Source: an uncultured Prevotellaceae bacterium (GTDB taxonomy: Bacteria; Bacteroidota; Bacteroidia; Bacteroidales; Muribaculaceae). From it: a DNA stretch of 36,546 bases. The notes under the pieces are model-generated. The model worked only from the letters and a program-made list of their open reading frames with translations. It made no database searches and had not been told where the DNA came from. A program made the position numbers and the translations under genes. Positions 21,401 to 29,558 of this stretch are shown in pieces. The first letter of the stretch is position 1, and the number at the start of each line of letters is the position of its first letter. The stretch covers positions 1 through 36,546 of the forward strand of contig ONIY01000016.1 of the NCBI GenBank assembly GCA_900318065.1. Direction: 5' to 3'.

Positions 21401-22971
21401 TTGAAATCGCGTGCCGAAGAGCCTCCCACGACTGCTATGATAACATCGGCATCGCGGGCGGCAGTAACGACTGCAGAAATGTTGGATGTAGTGGTGTCGC
21501 GAATGGCACAGCCACGCACGTAGCTTACCTGCTGAGCATTCAACTTGTCGCGTATGCCGCCAAGAATTGTGGTCACATTGCCTTCCTCCTGTGGTGCTGT
21601 GTAATCGCCCAGTAGGTTATAGACATTATCGGCATTTGGACCGCACACCAGCACCTTGCTCGTTTTGTTCAGGGGTAGCACGCCGTTATCGTTCTTTAAT
21701 AAGGTGATAGATGCTCGGGCCATATCAAGCGCTACTTGCCGATGGGCGTCAGAAAGCACCAGCCGCTTGGCAGCATCCTCATCGACAAAAGGATGCTCGA
21801 AGAGCCCCATCTCAAACTTCATGCGAAGGATGCGGGCAACGGCTTTGTCGATGTCGTCAACCGACACCATTCCTTTATGCACAGCATCGGTGAGCTGTGC
21901 AAAAGCCTGCGCTCCCAGGTCGGCATCAACGCCGGCATTGAGGGCCATCACGCCGGCCTCCTGGCGGTTACGAGCCACATGATGGGTGTTCCACATCACA
22001 TCGATGCTATACAGGTCGCTCACCACAAACCCGCGAAAGCCCCACCGATGGCGTAATACGTCTGTGAGCAGTGCTTTGTTGGACGTGGTTGGTGTGCCAT
22101 CGATAGTGTTGTAGGAGGTCATTACCGAGAGTGCTCCGGCATCAATAGCTTTCTTGAACGGAGGCAGCAAACACTCTTCGAGCTCATGCGGTCCGGCAAC
22201 TGAAGGTGAACCATTCTGTCCAGCCTCAGTAGTGCCGTAACCAATGAAGTGCTTTATCGTCGCAAGCGTGGCGAAGGGATTCTGCAGATTGCCGCCTCCC
22301 AGTCCGCGCACCATTGCAGCTCCCATCTCTCCACACAGCACAGGGTCCTCGCCCATCGTCTCTTCAACGCGCGACCATCGAGGATCGCGAGCCAAATCGA
22401 GCACGGGACCGTAGCTGATGTGCCCGCCCTGCAGACGTATCTCACGAGCGATGACCGCTCCCGCCTGTTCCATAAGCTGTGGCGACCACGTGGCTGCCAT
22501 TCCCAGCCCAGTTGGAAAGACGGTTGTGCCTATGGCCATGTGGCCGTGGGGTGCTTCTTCGGCTAAAAAGAGCGGAATCCCCAAGCGCGTGTGTTCGATA
22601 GCATAGCGTTGCAGCGCATTGGCAGCCTTAGCCGCCAACGTGGGGTTCAGGCCGTCGGTAAGTGTCTTTTGTGTCCACGGGTCGGCGCGGAAAGTGCCCC
22701 AAAGCATACCGATGTGCCGCTCGGTAAGATCTTTCTTGAAACTCTCAGAAGGGTGGATGGTGTCGCGTAATGGGCCGATGGTATAGTAGTTCCATGCGAG
22801 AGCACAACACATCTGCCCAACCTTCTCTTCGAGGGTCATGCGGCTAAGCAGGTCGGTCACACGCTCTTCTACGGGCAGTTTCGGGTTCTTGTAAGGAACA
22901 GATGCCTGCCAGCTGGCATGTGTCGCCAGTGATAGTGTTGCAAGTAGTAGCGCTATAATGGTTTTCTTCAT
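18475..22971 (-). CDS. GH3 beta-glycosidase fused to GH92 alpha-mannosidase
   Basis: 1498 residues with a signal peptide (KKTIIALLLATLSLATHA). Residues about 25-770 are a complete BglX-like GH3: barrel, GFVVSDLYSID with nucleophile Asp319, alpha/beta sandwich and fibronectin-like end. A Pro/Ser/Thr linker (about 780-795) leads to a complete GH92 (about 797-1490) starting NYVNPFIGT, with SLWDTYRNVHPL and FHEGSAWNYTF, in which Glu1339 is the likely general acid. GH92 enzymes are calcium-dependent exo-alpha-mannosidases. Each half matches its family's usual length, so this is a true two-enzyme fusion with no stop or shift at the joint. Acting together they could trim alpha-mannose and a beta-linked sugar from one glycan. 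First gene of an operon with cutC. Confidence 0.93.
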   Translation of the reverse strand: MKKTIIALLLATLSLATHASWQASVPYKNPKLPVEERVTDLLSRMTLEEKVGQMCCALAWNYYTIGPLRDTIHPSESFKKDLTERHIGMLWGTFRADPWTQKTLTDGLNPTLAAKAANALQRYAIEHTRLGIPLFLAEEAPHGHMAIGTTVFPTGLGMAATWSPQLMEQAGAVIAREIRLQGGHISYGPVLDLARDPRWSRVEETMGEDPVLCGEMGAAMVRGLGGGNLQNPFATLATIKHFIGYGTTEAGQNGSPSVAGPHELEECLLPPFKKAIDAGALSVMTSYNTIDGTPTTSNKALLTDVLRHRWGFRGFVVSDLYSIDVMWNTHHVARNRQEAGVMALNAGVDADLGAQAFAQLTDAVHKGMVSVDDIDKAVARILRMKFEMGLFEHPFVDEDAAKRLVLSDAHRQVALDMARASITLLKNDNGVLPLNKTSKVLVCGPNADNVYNLLGDYTAPQEEGNVTTILGGIRDKLNAQQVSYVRGCAIRDTTTSNISAVVTAARDADVIIAVVGGSSARDFKTSYKETGAADATQQTLQDIDCGEGFDRATLIPLGHQMQLLKALKSTGKPLVVVYVEGRPMDKRWAAENADALLTAYYPGQEGGKAVADVLFGDYNPAGRLPMSVPMSIGQLPVYYNKRPPMPHDYVEMSAKPLYAFGFGLSYTTFDYSNLEIDQPGPTTLHVRLNVTNSGCYDGHEVVQLYVHHDYASTAQPLMQLKKFKRIFIPKGETREVSFTLTAEDLSIVNAQLQHVVEPGNIQLMIGSSSDRIMLRQNIPTPSTAPSPPSSDHSVLNYVNPFIGTTNYSACHPGAVLPNGMMSVVPFNVMGSELNHYDKDERWWSAPYDNTNKYFTGFAHVTLSGVGCPEMGTLLTMPTTGPLDVDYHHYGTEYADEQASPGYYAVRLKKYGVRCEVSSTLRSSAERYTFPKGEGHILLNLGAGLTNEVGGMVHRVSETEIEGYRLLGNFCYQPQAVFPIYFVMRVNKRPVSSGYWKKQPPMSGPEKDWDADNGNYKLYTAYGKELAGDDVGYYFSYHCEEDEQIEVQMGVSFVSIDNARENLNAEQPLFVFDDVHQKARDQWDATLSRVTVEGGTEAQRRMFYTALYHTQIHPNIIQDINGQYPKMESLDVGTTSGNRYTVFSLWDTYRNVHPLNTLLYPDKQLDMVRSMIAMYREWGWMPRWELYGRETWTMEGDPAIPVIADTWLKGLRDFDIATAYEAFCRSATLPSKDNKMRPDIDTYLEKGHVPIGEYAADMSGDNSVSHALEYYIADAALANLAEALGKTADSKRFRQQSLGYRHYYSKESGTLRPILQDNTFLTPFNPNDGANFSNAPGFHEGSAWNYTFCVPHDVMGLAKLMGGKEAFVQKLQHVFDDHLYDPANEPDIAYPYLFTYFKGEEWRTPKIVRKLIDSYYNDTPSGLPGNDDCGTLSAWLVFSMMGFYPDCPGSPYYALTTPTFDKVTLHLDPRYYPDGDIVITPKPLKRYRISHEELKKGKF

Positions 22972-22993
22972 CTCTTTTTATGTTGTTTCGCTA

Positions 22994-23001
22994 CAAATAT
23001 A
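22994..23001 (-). promoter_or_regulatory. -7 box of the GH3-GH92 gene
   Basis: TATATTTG on the minus strand, 22 nt before the ATG at 22971. The nearest TTTG (23028-23025) is 23 nt upstream, longer than usual. Confidence 0.4.
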
Positions 23002-23096
23002 GGATATTTTATCTATATTGTGAACAAAAAACATCAAAAATCTAATTAGACCCTCAAAAAGACTTTCGAGCCCGTCAAAAATGGAAAAATATTTAC

Positions 23097-23104
23097 TAAA
23101 TTTG
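23097..23104 (+). promoter_or_regulatory. -7 box of the GH92 gene
   Basis: TAAATTTG, 21 nt before ATG 23126. It shows that the in-frame ATG at 23081 lies upstream of the transcription start. No clear -33 box. Confidence 0.5.
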
Positions 23105-23125
23105 CAACGAGAAAAAGCTGATACA

Positions 23126-25273
23126 ATGAAGAAACTCATAATGATTATGCTGATGGCGCTGCTGATAGTGAGCGGCGCGGAGGCTGCCGACAACAGCAAG
23201 GGCGGCAGCAGGTTTACCGACTACGTGAACCCCTGGATAGGTACGGGTGGTCACGGACATGTGTTCCTGGGGGCGAATGTGCCCTTCGGACTGATACAGC
23301 TTGGCCCTACACAGCACTGCCGAGGCTGGGATTGGTGCTCGGGCTATCATGCTAGTGACTCGGTGCTGACGGGCTTCAGTCACATGCACCTCAGTGGTAC
23401 AGGCGTGGGCGATTTGGGCGATGTGTTGTTCCTGCCCGTAGCCCATTGTGATAGTAAGGAGACTCGCTTCTCGCATGCCAACGAGACGGTGCGACCAGGC
23501 TACTACGCCATACGTCTGCAGCAACCCAACGTCTTCGTAGAGCTGACGGCAACACAGCGGGTGGGATTTCACCGCTATACCTTTGGCGCAGATCAACAGC
23601 AGGCGATGATGCGCATTGACCTGAAATGGGGCATTGGCTGGGACCGTTGGGTGGAGAGCACCATCCAGCAAGAAGCACCGACGTTGATAACAGGCTCGCG
23701 CCGTTCATCGGGATGGGCAAAAGACCAGCAGGTGTTCTTCGCTGCAGAGTTCTCTACGCCTGTGAGCATCAAGCGGCAGGAGGGCGACAGCATCATGGTG
23801 TTGACCATCGATGATGTTACAAAGCCCGTGCTCATAAAATGCTCGCTCTCGGCCGTCAGCATCGATGCGGCAAAGGCAAACATGAGGGCCGAACTGCCCG
23901 GATGGGACTTTCCAGGAACGGTGGCAGCGGCCGACAAAGCGTGGAACGACGAACTGGGGAAGATTATCATAGAAACCAATGACCCTCGCACACGAGCCAT
24001 ATTCTATACGGCGATGTACCACACTATGACGGCCCCCTCGGTGTTCTGCGACGTCACGGGCAGTTATCGCGGCTCTGACGGGAAAGTGTATAGGGGCGAC
24101 TTCACCAACTACACCACGTTTTCGCTCTGGGACACCTATCGGGCTGCCCATCCACTTATGACGCTTATACACCCCGAGAAACAACACGATATGGCTCAAA
24201 CGTTCCTGCACATCTTTGAGCAGCAAGGGAAACTACCCGTTTGGCATCTGATGGGCAATGAGACCGATTGTATGGTGGGAAATCCCGGCGTAGTCGTACT
24301 GGCCGATATGGTGCTGAAGGGGTTCGTTGACGATAAAGAGGCCGCTTTTCGTGCTATGAAGGCATCGGCAATGCTCGACGAGCGAGGCATGAACCTGCTG
24401 AAACAGTATGGCTACATACCTTTCGACATTGACGGCACTGTAGAATCGGTGGGCAAGGGACTGGAGTATGCGCTGGCCGACGACGCTATTGCGAAGGTTG
24501 CGAAGCTGTTGGGCAAGAATAATGACTACAAATACTTCTTCAATCGCAGCCGTTCCTACAAGCATTATTTCGATCCGCAAACCGGTTTTATGCGCGGAAA
24601 GAGCAGCAAGGGAACGTTCCACGAACCCTTCGACCCCGTTGCTACTACTGGTCGCCATCACGATTACACCGAGGGGAATGCCTGGCAATACACCTGGCTA
24701 GTGCCGCACGATGTTGATGGACTGGTGAAACTCTTTGGGGGTAAGGAACGGTTTGTAGAAAAACTCGACTCACTCTTCACTATCAGCAGCAATTTGGGCG
24801 AAAATGCACCTCCCGACGTGACAGGACTGATAGGACAATACGCTCACGGCAACGAGCCCAGCCATCATGTGCTGTACCTGTACAACTATGTGGGGCAGCC
24901 CTGGAAGACGGCACGACTGGTTCGCCAGACGATGAACGAGCTGTATAGCAACGACCTTGATGGGCTCTCGGGCAATGAGGACGTGGGCCAGATGTCGGCG
25001 TGGTATATCCTCTCCTCGCTGGGACTCTACCAGGTGGAGCCCGCAGGAGGGAAATACGTCTTCGGCAGCCCGCTATTCACCGAGGCGACGCTGAACGTAG
25101 GCAACGGAAAAACATTTACCATCAGGGCTCACAACAACAGCGCGGAGAACATTTATGTGCAAAGCATAAAACTGAACGGCAAGCCCTACACGAAGTCCTA
25201 CCTGATGTTTGACGACATCGTGAAGGGCGGACTGCTCGAGTTCGAGATGGGTAGCGAGGTTGCAGGGCTATAA
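23126..25273 (+). CDS. GH92 alpha-mannosidase
   Basis: 715 residues from ATG 23126. The upstream ATG at 23081 falls before the promoter -7 box, and only the later start gives a clean signal peptide (KKLIMIMLMALLIVSGAEA). The GH92 fold is complete: YVNPWIGTGGHGH, GFSHMHLSGTG, SLWDTYRAAHPL (Trp335), TEGNAWQYTW with probable general acid Glu516, and LSGNEDVGQMSAWYILSSLG near the end. It is a Ca-dependent exo-alpha-mannosidase of the periplasm. It is distinct from the GH92 half of the divergent fusion gene, suggesting two linkage specificities against the same mannose-rich glycan. Confidence 0.95.
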   Translation: MKKLIMIMLMALLIVSGAEAADNSKGGSRFTDYVNPWIGTGGHGHVFLGANVPFGLIQLGPTQHCRGWDWCSGYHASDSVLTGFSHMHLSGTGVGDLGDVLFLPVAHCDSKETRFSHANETVRPGYYAIRLQQPNVFVELTATQRVGFHRYTFGADQQQAMMRIDLKWGIGWDRWVESTIQQEAPTLITGSRRSSGWAKDQQVFFAAEFSTPVSIKRQEGDSIMVLTIDDVTKPVLIKCSLSAVSIDAAKANMRAELPGWDFPGTVAAADKAWNDELGKIIIETNDPRTRAIFYTAMYHTMTAPSVFCDVTGSYRGSDGKVYRGDFTNYTTFSLWDTYRAAHPLMTLIHPEKQHDMAQTFLHIFEQQGKLPVWHLMGNETDCMVGNPGVVVLADMVLKGFVDDKEAAFRAMKASAMLDERGMNLLKQYGYIPFDIDGTVESVGKGLEYALADDAIAKVAKLLGKNNDYKYFFNRSRSYKHYFDPQTGFMRGKSSKGTFHEPFDPVATTGRHHDYTEGNAWQYTWLVPHDVDGLVKLFGGKERFVEKLDSLFTISSNLGENAPPDVTGLIGQYAHGNEPSHHVLYLYNYVGQPWKTARLVRQTMNELYSNDLDGLSGNEDVGQMSAWYILSSLGLYQVEPAGGKYVFGSPLFTEATLNVGNGKTFTIRAHNNSAENIYVQSIKLNGKPYTKSYLMFDDIVKGGLLEFEMGSEVAGL

Positions 25274-25334
25274 ATATTAGTCTTAGCAGTTTATTTTTGT
25301 TTATCATTAAAACTCAGTAACTTACTAAGAAAAG

Positions 25335-25376
25335 ACTACCCCGAAACGTACCACGTCGTTTCGGGGTAGTTCTTAT
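25335..25376. terminator. bidirectional intrinsic terminator
   Basis: Perfect 14-bp stem ACTACCCCGAAACG/CGTTTCGGGGTAGT (25335-25348 and 25357-25370) with an 8-nt loop. TCTTATTT follows on the plus strand and CTTTTCTTAG on the minus. It separates the convergent GH92 and BspA-like genes. Confidence 0.85.
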
Positions 25377-25461
25377 TTGCCAAGTCTCAACACATTGTTG
25401 GCACTTTTGTATCAATACATCGTTGACGCCTGTCAAATGATAATATGTAGAGGAGTGACTG

Positions 25462-27322
25462 TCAGCTGCCCAGCAGCACACTATAGACGGCAGTCACGTC
25501 GCCCGAGGTGATGTTGCCGTCGCCGTCCTGGTCGCCATTGACAATTGAGCTGTAGTCGTTGCTCAGCAGCACGTCATAGAGTGCGGTGACATCGGCCGAG
25601 GTAACATCGCCGTCGCCGTTCACGTCGCCGGGCAGGCGGCTGATGGCAGCTCGAGTAGCCACATTGCCGCTGGCATCATACACGATTCCCCCAGTAAAAT
25701 ATCCCCCAGCGGGTTCGATGATTCTCAAACCGTCCTCTAAAACCAATTCACCCATGTTGCGTATCGCACCCGAACCGCCAGTTGCAAGCACATTAGTTCC
25801 ACCACCCTTAACCACAAGTCGAGTGTTGGTGGGGCTCGATGCATAAATGCCGTAGGAGCCTCGGGCTATCAGGCTATGAAGATTGTTAATCGTTAGGGTC
25901 TTGCCGCTCAGTATCGTGATGCCCGATTTCCTTCCTTGCACGCCAAGTGTATCGGTGCCTGTTATCGTGGTGTTTGACAGCATCATCCCGTTCATGTTGG
26001 TGCCATTCGGCAATATCACGATGCTACTAGTGCCCTTCACATTAATGGTCAGCCCGTCGATATTACTTCTTATGGCGCCTCCATTGCTTGTCTCACCACA
26101 AGTCAGCCTGGCATGATCAAGTGTGAGGGTCTTGGACAATGAATTGTAGGTCACAGTGCCACTCACACCATCAATGCTGCTGAGATTGTTGCAATTCACA
26201 TTGGTCACCCGCACTCCATTAATCCACAGGTCAAATTCTTCACTCTCACCAGTGAAGTAACCAGGATTGCTGGGACCGCCGTCGATGTGGGCATAGGAGG
26301 CATCGGTGTGGCTGTAACTAAAGGTGGTTCCTGCACCACCCACAATCGAGGCGCAATAGGAGAACATGCCCTCTGAGTCGGTCACCGCCGATGTGCTCCA
26401 TTTACTACTCACTGTCACAGTTTTAAGGTCGCTACAATCATAGAACATGCTTTTCATATTGGTCACACTTGATGTGTTGAAACTGCTCAAGTCAAGGGTG
26501 TTTAAAGCGTAACAATAAACAAACAATTTTCTCCATACTAGTTACTTTGGAGGTGTCAAAACTGCTGAGGTTGAGATTGCTTAGTCTATGGCAGCCCAAG
26601 AACATAAATGCCATACTTTTTACATTAGATGTATCGAAGTGGCTCAAATCAAGAGTAGTTAGATGCTCACACCCATTGAACATGTTAAACATAGAGACAA
26701 GTTTGCTGGTGTTGAAACTACTTATGTTTAAATTTGACAGACTCACACAATTATAGAACATGCCCTGCATATCAGTGGTTTTGCTGGTATTGAAGCTACT
26801 CAAGTCAAGACTGGTGAGATTTTTACAGTTGCGGAACATAACAGTCATGTCGGTAACATTTGAGGTGTTGAAGCTGCTGACGTTAAGAACCGCTAGGTTC
26901 TCGCACCCACTGAACATATACCCCATACTCTTCACATTAGATGTGTTGAAGCCGCTAAGGTTAAGGTTTGTGAGTTTTTTGCAATTATAGAACATATAAG
27001 ACATAGAGGTCACCTGACTGGTGTTGAGGTAATTCAACCCCAAAATAGATTCCAGTTTTTCCATACCTCTAAACCAGCCTACAGTACTGGTGGGTCGTGC
27101 CTGTGCAAATGATGAGTCAAAGACCACTCGCGTCACATTGGCATTGGTGCCGTCATTATACCACCCAGGAAATCCTTGGGTCAATCCATAGGCTCCATTG
27201 GGTTTTGTTCCATAGTAGAAGGTGAGCGTGGTGTTGCTTGGGGTGTAAACCACATAAGGCTCGGCCGCCCATGCTGCAATGCATGCCGCTATCGTCACTA
27301 AAAGAATAAGTATACGTTTCAT
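25462..27322 (-). pseudogene. BspA-like LRR surface protein with dockerin, frameshifted
   Basis: The first part (27322 to about 26527) has a signal peptide (KRILILLVTIAACIAAWA) and about nine 24-residue DUF285/BspA repeats of the form LDLSSFNTSxVTSMxxMF. At 26525-26526 one extra T (minus strand) turns the expected MEKMFVYCYAL into a 10-residue dead end. Removing it restores a reading frame of about 619 aa. The downstream part has two more repeats, a beta-helix-like region and a C-terminal dockerin pair (DVNGDGDVTSADVTAL and DQDGDGNITSGDVTAV), each a calcium loop. The intact protein would be secreted and adhesive. The shift may be a true mutation or a sequencing error; the two pieces are otherwise well kept. 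Confidence 0.85.
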
Positions 27323-27369
27323 AAGTATGTAGTTTTAGAGTTTATATCATTGATTCTATATTTTCGCTT

Positions 27370-27377
27370 CAAAGTTA
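27370..27377 (-). promoter_or_regulatory. -7 box of the BspA-like gene
   Basis: TAACTTTG on the minus strand, 48 nt before the ATG. The expected -33 position is only A/T-rich. Confidence 0.45.
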
Positions 27378-27976
27378 GTAAAAAAAATAATAATATAAGA
27401 ATAAAGCGGTAAAATGGTAAATAAAAATGAGAATTCGTTGAATTATTGTCAAATAAATTGAGCCGAGATAGTGAGCTATAACTCGATTTTTTTTTGACTT
27501 ATAGCACAGCATCTACAACTTTTGGTGATTCAAAACGCTTTGATTTTATGTTTTCTCATTTCGACTTATGCTGAACCAAGGCCGATGAGGTAATGATTCC
27601 GTTTTTTTTGTCTCTAAACCGTGCTAAAAGTGGCAAAAAAAGTGAGATTTAGCAGGGTTTTGTTGCTGCTAAAATTTCTCGTAAAATGCTTTAATGATTT
27701 GTGCAACAACCAATTAACTAATATTTTGCAGGGCAATTAAAGTCGCCGAACTAACTCGTTTTTTTTAAAAATATCCATTAGTTTGAGATGCTCACGGCAA
27801 AGGCAAAAAGTGCTTATATTTTACTGGAGCAGGGGTAAAATATCAATTCCAGAAAAAAATAAGCGTGTTTTTGTGGGATTAGTGCAGAAATGTGATAAAT
27901 ACTCCGTCTCATCCTAAGCTCACACCGGCCCTGGCGGACTTTTATCGGGCGCCAATAGATAAATATCTTGCTTCAC
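27378..27976. other. 600-nt AT-rich gene-free region with two stem-loops
   Basis: No ORF of note on either strand. Two clear hairpins are present: TTTAGCAG/CTGCTAAA (27648-27655, 27666-27673) and ATATTTTAC/GTAAAATAT (27816-27824, 27835-27843). Neither is followed by a T-run. The stretch separates a surface-protein gene from an outer-membrane gene and may hold distal regulatory sites. Nothing specific is recognised. Confidence 0.4.
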
Positions 27977-28008
27977 CTTGGGCATTTGCAATTTTTTTTT
28001 TAATTTTG
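27977..28008 (+). promoter_or_regulatory. promoter of the beta-barrel gene
   Basis: TAATTTTG (28001-28008) with CTTG (27977-27980) 20 nt upstream, close to consensus. The start near 28015 leaves about 18 nt to the ATG. Confidence 0.5.
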
Positions 28009-28032
28009 TGCATTCTATTGTAAATCTCTATT

Positions 28033-29385
28033 ATGATAAAACATAAATACCTGGTCTTGCTGTGGAAGGCAGTAGTGATTGCTGCTGTGGTGCTGATGCC
28101 TGCTAATGCGCTGGCTCAAGAGCAAAATGCACAGCCTCAGAGCGATAGCGGTGAGAAAGTAAACACCTTTGCCATTGATGCCGAGTTGATGACACGAAGT
28201 GAGTTGCGCATGGGTGGCCTGCCCGACAATGAGGAAGACCACGACAACAAGGCTTATTTCATTCTCGAGCGCACCAGGCTGGGGCTGGACTACGAGCGCT
28301 CTTTCATCAAGGCTCACGTCACGGGGCAACACTCGGCGATATGGGGCCAGGCGGGCAAGGGGTCGTTCAACCTCTATGAGGCGTGGGTGCAGCTCACCTC
28401 TCGCAAGGGGTTCTTCACCAAGATAGGCCGTCAGGTGCTCAGCTATGACGACGAGCGCATCATTGGCTCCAACGACTGGGCCATGGCAGCACTCTCGCAC
28501 GACCTCATCAAGCTTGGCTACGATAGCGACCAGCACAAGGTTCACCTCATGCTTGCCTATAACCAGAACAGTGAGAGTGTGAACGGCGGCACCGAGTATC
28601 GTGGCGGCGACAAGCCCTACAAGACCATGCAGAACCTGTGGTATCACTACAGCCACCCGCGTGTGCCCTTTGGCGCCTCGCTGCTGTTTATGAACCAGGG
28701 TCTGCAAAGTGAGAATGAGGGAAATCCCAAGAAGACCTACTACCAGCAACTGCTGGGCACCTATCTCTCCTATACTCCCAGGAACTGGAGCGCCGAGGGC
28801 TCGTTCTACTATCAGATGGGCAAGAACGAGACTGGAGTCGACATCTCGGCATGGATGGCAAGCGTGAAAGGCACCTACTCACCATCGTGGCAATGGAAGC
28901 TCACAGCGGGCTATGACATCTTGAGCGGCGACCCCTATTTTGCCGTGCCTCCGGGGGGCGGACTGGGCCTGGTGCAGCACAAGACCATCAAGGGCTTCAG
29001 CCCGGTCTATGGTTCACACCACAAGTTTTACGGCGCTATGGACTTCTTCTATATTTCGACCTATTACAACGGCTTCACCCCCGGCTTGCAGAACCTCTAC
29101 GCCGGTGTGACCTACAAGCCCATCTCCAAGATTAAACTTGATGCTGCCTATCACTACTTTGCTATCGCCACCAACACCGAGAACCTCGATAAGCCCTTGG
29201 GGCATGAGCTTGAGCTTAGCGCTTCCTACACTCCCATCAAGGAGGTTACCGTGTCGATAGGCTACAGCTACATGCACGGCACCGAGACCATGGAGCGCCT
29301 CAAGCGTGTGGACAACAAACGCGACCTTCACTGGGCTTGGCTCAACCTTATTGTTCGCCCCCGATTCCTGCAAGTGAAGTGGTAG
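28033..29385 (+). CDS. outer-membrane beta-barrel protein (alginate-export/porin type)
   Basis: 450 residues with a long signal peptide (to about residue 29, MPANALAQ). The rest alternates polar and aromatic residues in strand-length blocks. It has ELMTRSELRMGG and FILERTRLGLDYE at the start and IGRQVLSYDDERIIGSNDW, typical of the Alginate_exp (PF13372) barrel family. The last residue is Trp (RFLQVKW), fitting a final aromatic barrel signal. It would form an outer-membrane channel for anionic or sugar substrates. It stands alone, 170 nt upstream of the phosphatase gene. The substrate cannot be inferred. Confidence 0.75.
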   Translation: MIKHKYLVLLWKAVVIAAVVLMPANALAQEQNAQPQSDSGEKVNTFAIDAELMTRSELRMGGLPDNEEDHDNKAYFILERTRLGLDYERSFIKAHVTGQHSAIWGQAGKGSFNLYEAWVQLTSRKGFFTKIGRQVLSYDDERIIGSNDWAMAALSHDLIKLGYDSDQHKVHLMLAYNQNSESVNGGTEYRGGDKPYKTMQNLWYHYSHPRVPFGASLLFMNQGLQSENEGNPKKTYYQQLLGTYLSYTPRNWSAEGSFYYQMGKNETGVDISAWMASVKGTYSPSWQWKLTAGYDILSGDPYFAVPPGGGLGLVQHKTIKGFSPVYGSHHKFYGAMDFFYISTYYNGFTPGLQNLYAGVTYKPISKIKLDAAYHYFAIATNTENLDKPLGHELELSASYTPIKEVTVSIGYSYMHGTETMERLKRVDNKRDLHWAWLNLIVRPRFLQVKW

Positions 29386-29484
29386 TTTGTTAGTTGTTAC
29401 CATTTCAGTGGAAATCAAAGATAATGGAGAAATCCCCCGAAATCGCAGACCTTCTTAAGTCAAAAACATATCGTAATGATACAA

Positions 29485-29526
29485 TCAGACATTTTAAATA
29501 AAGTCTTCAATTGTTCAGATGTCTGA
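29485..29526. promoter_or_regulatory. inverted repeat upstream of the phosphatase gene
   Basis: TCAGACAT (29485-29492) and ATGTCTGA (29519-29526) lie 33-74 nt before the start codon. They may be an operator. No consensus promoter was found in this 170-nt gap. Confidence 0.25.
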
Positions 29527-29558
29527 CAAATTAACGTGGTCACATTATTTTACTTGTT

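Noticed and set aside
23081-23125. Longer N-terminus for the GH92 protein
   Set aside because: It starts before the TAAATTTG box and puts 15 residues ahead of a clean signal peptide.
12484-27322. Polysaccharide utilisation locus in the strict sense
   Set aside because: No SusC/SusD pair, hybrid two-component sensor or ECF sigma/anti-sigma pair is present in the window, so it is called only a glycan-degradation cluster.
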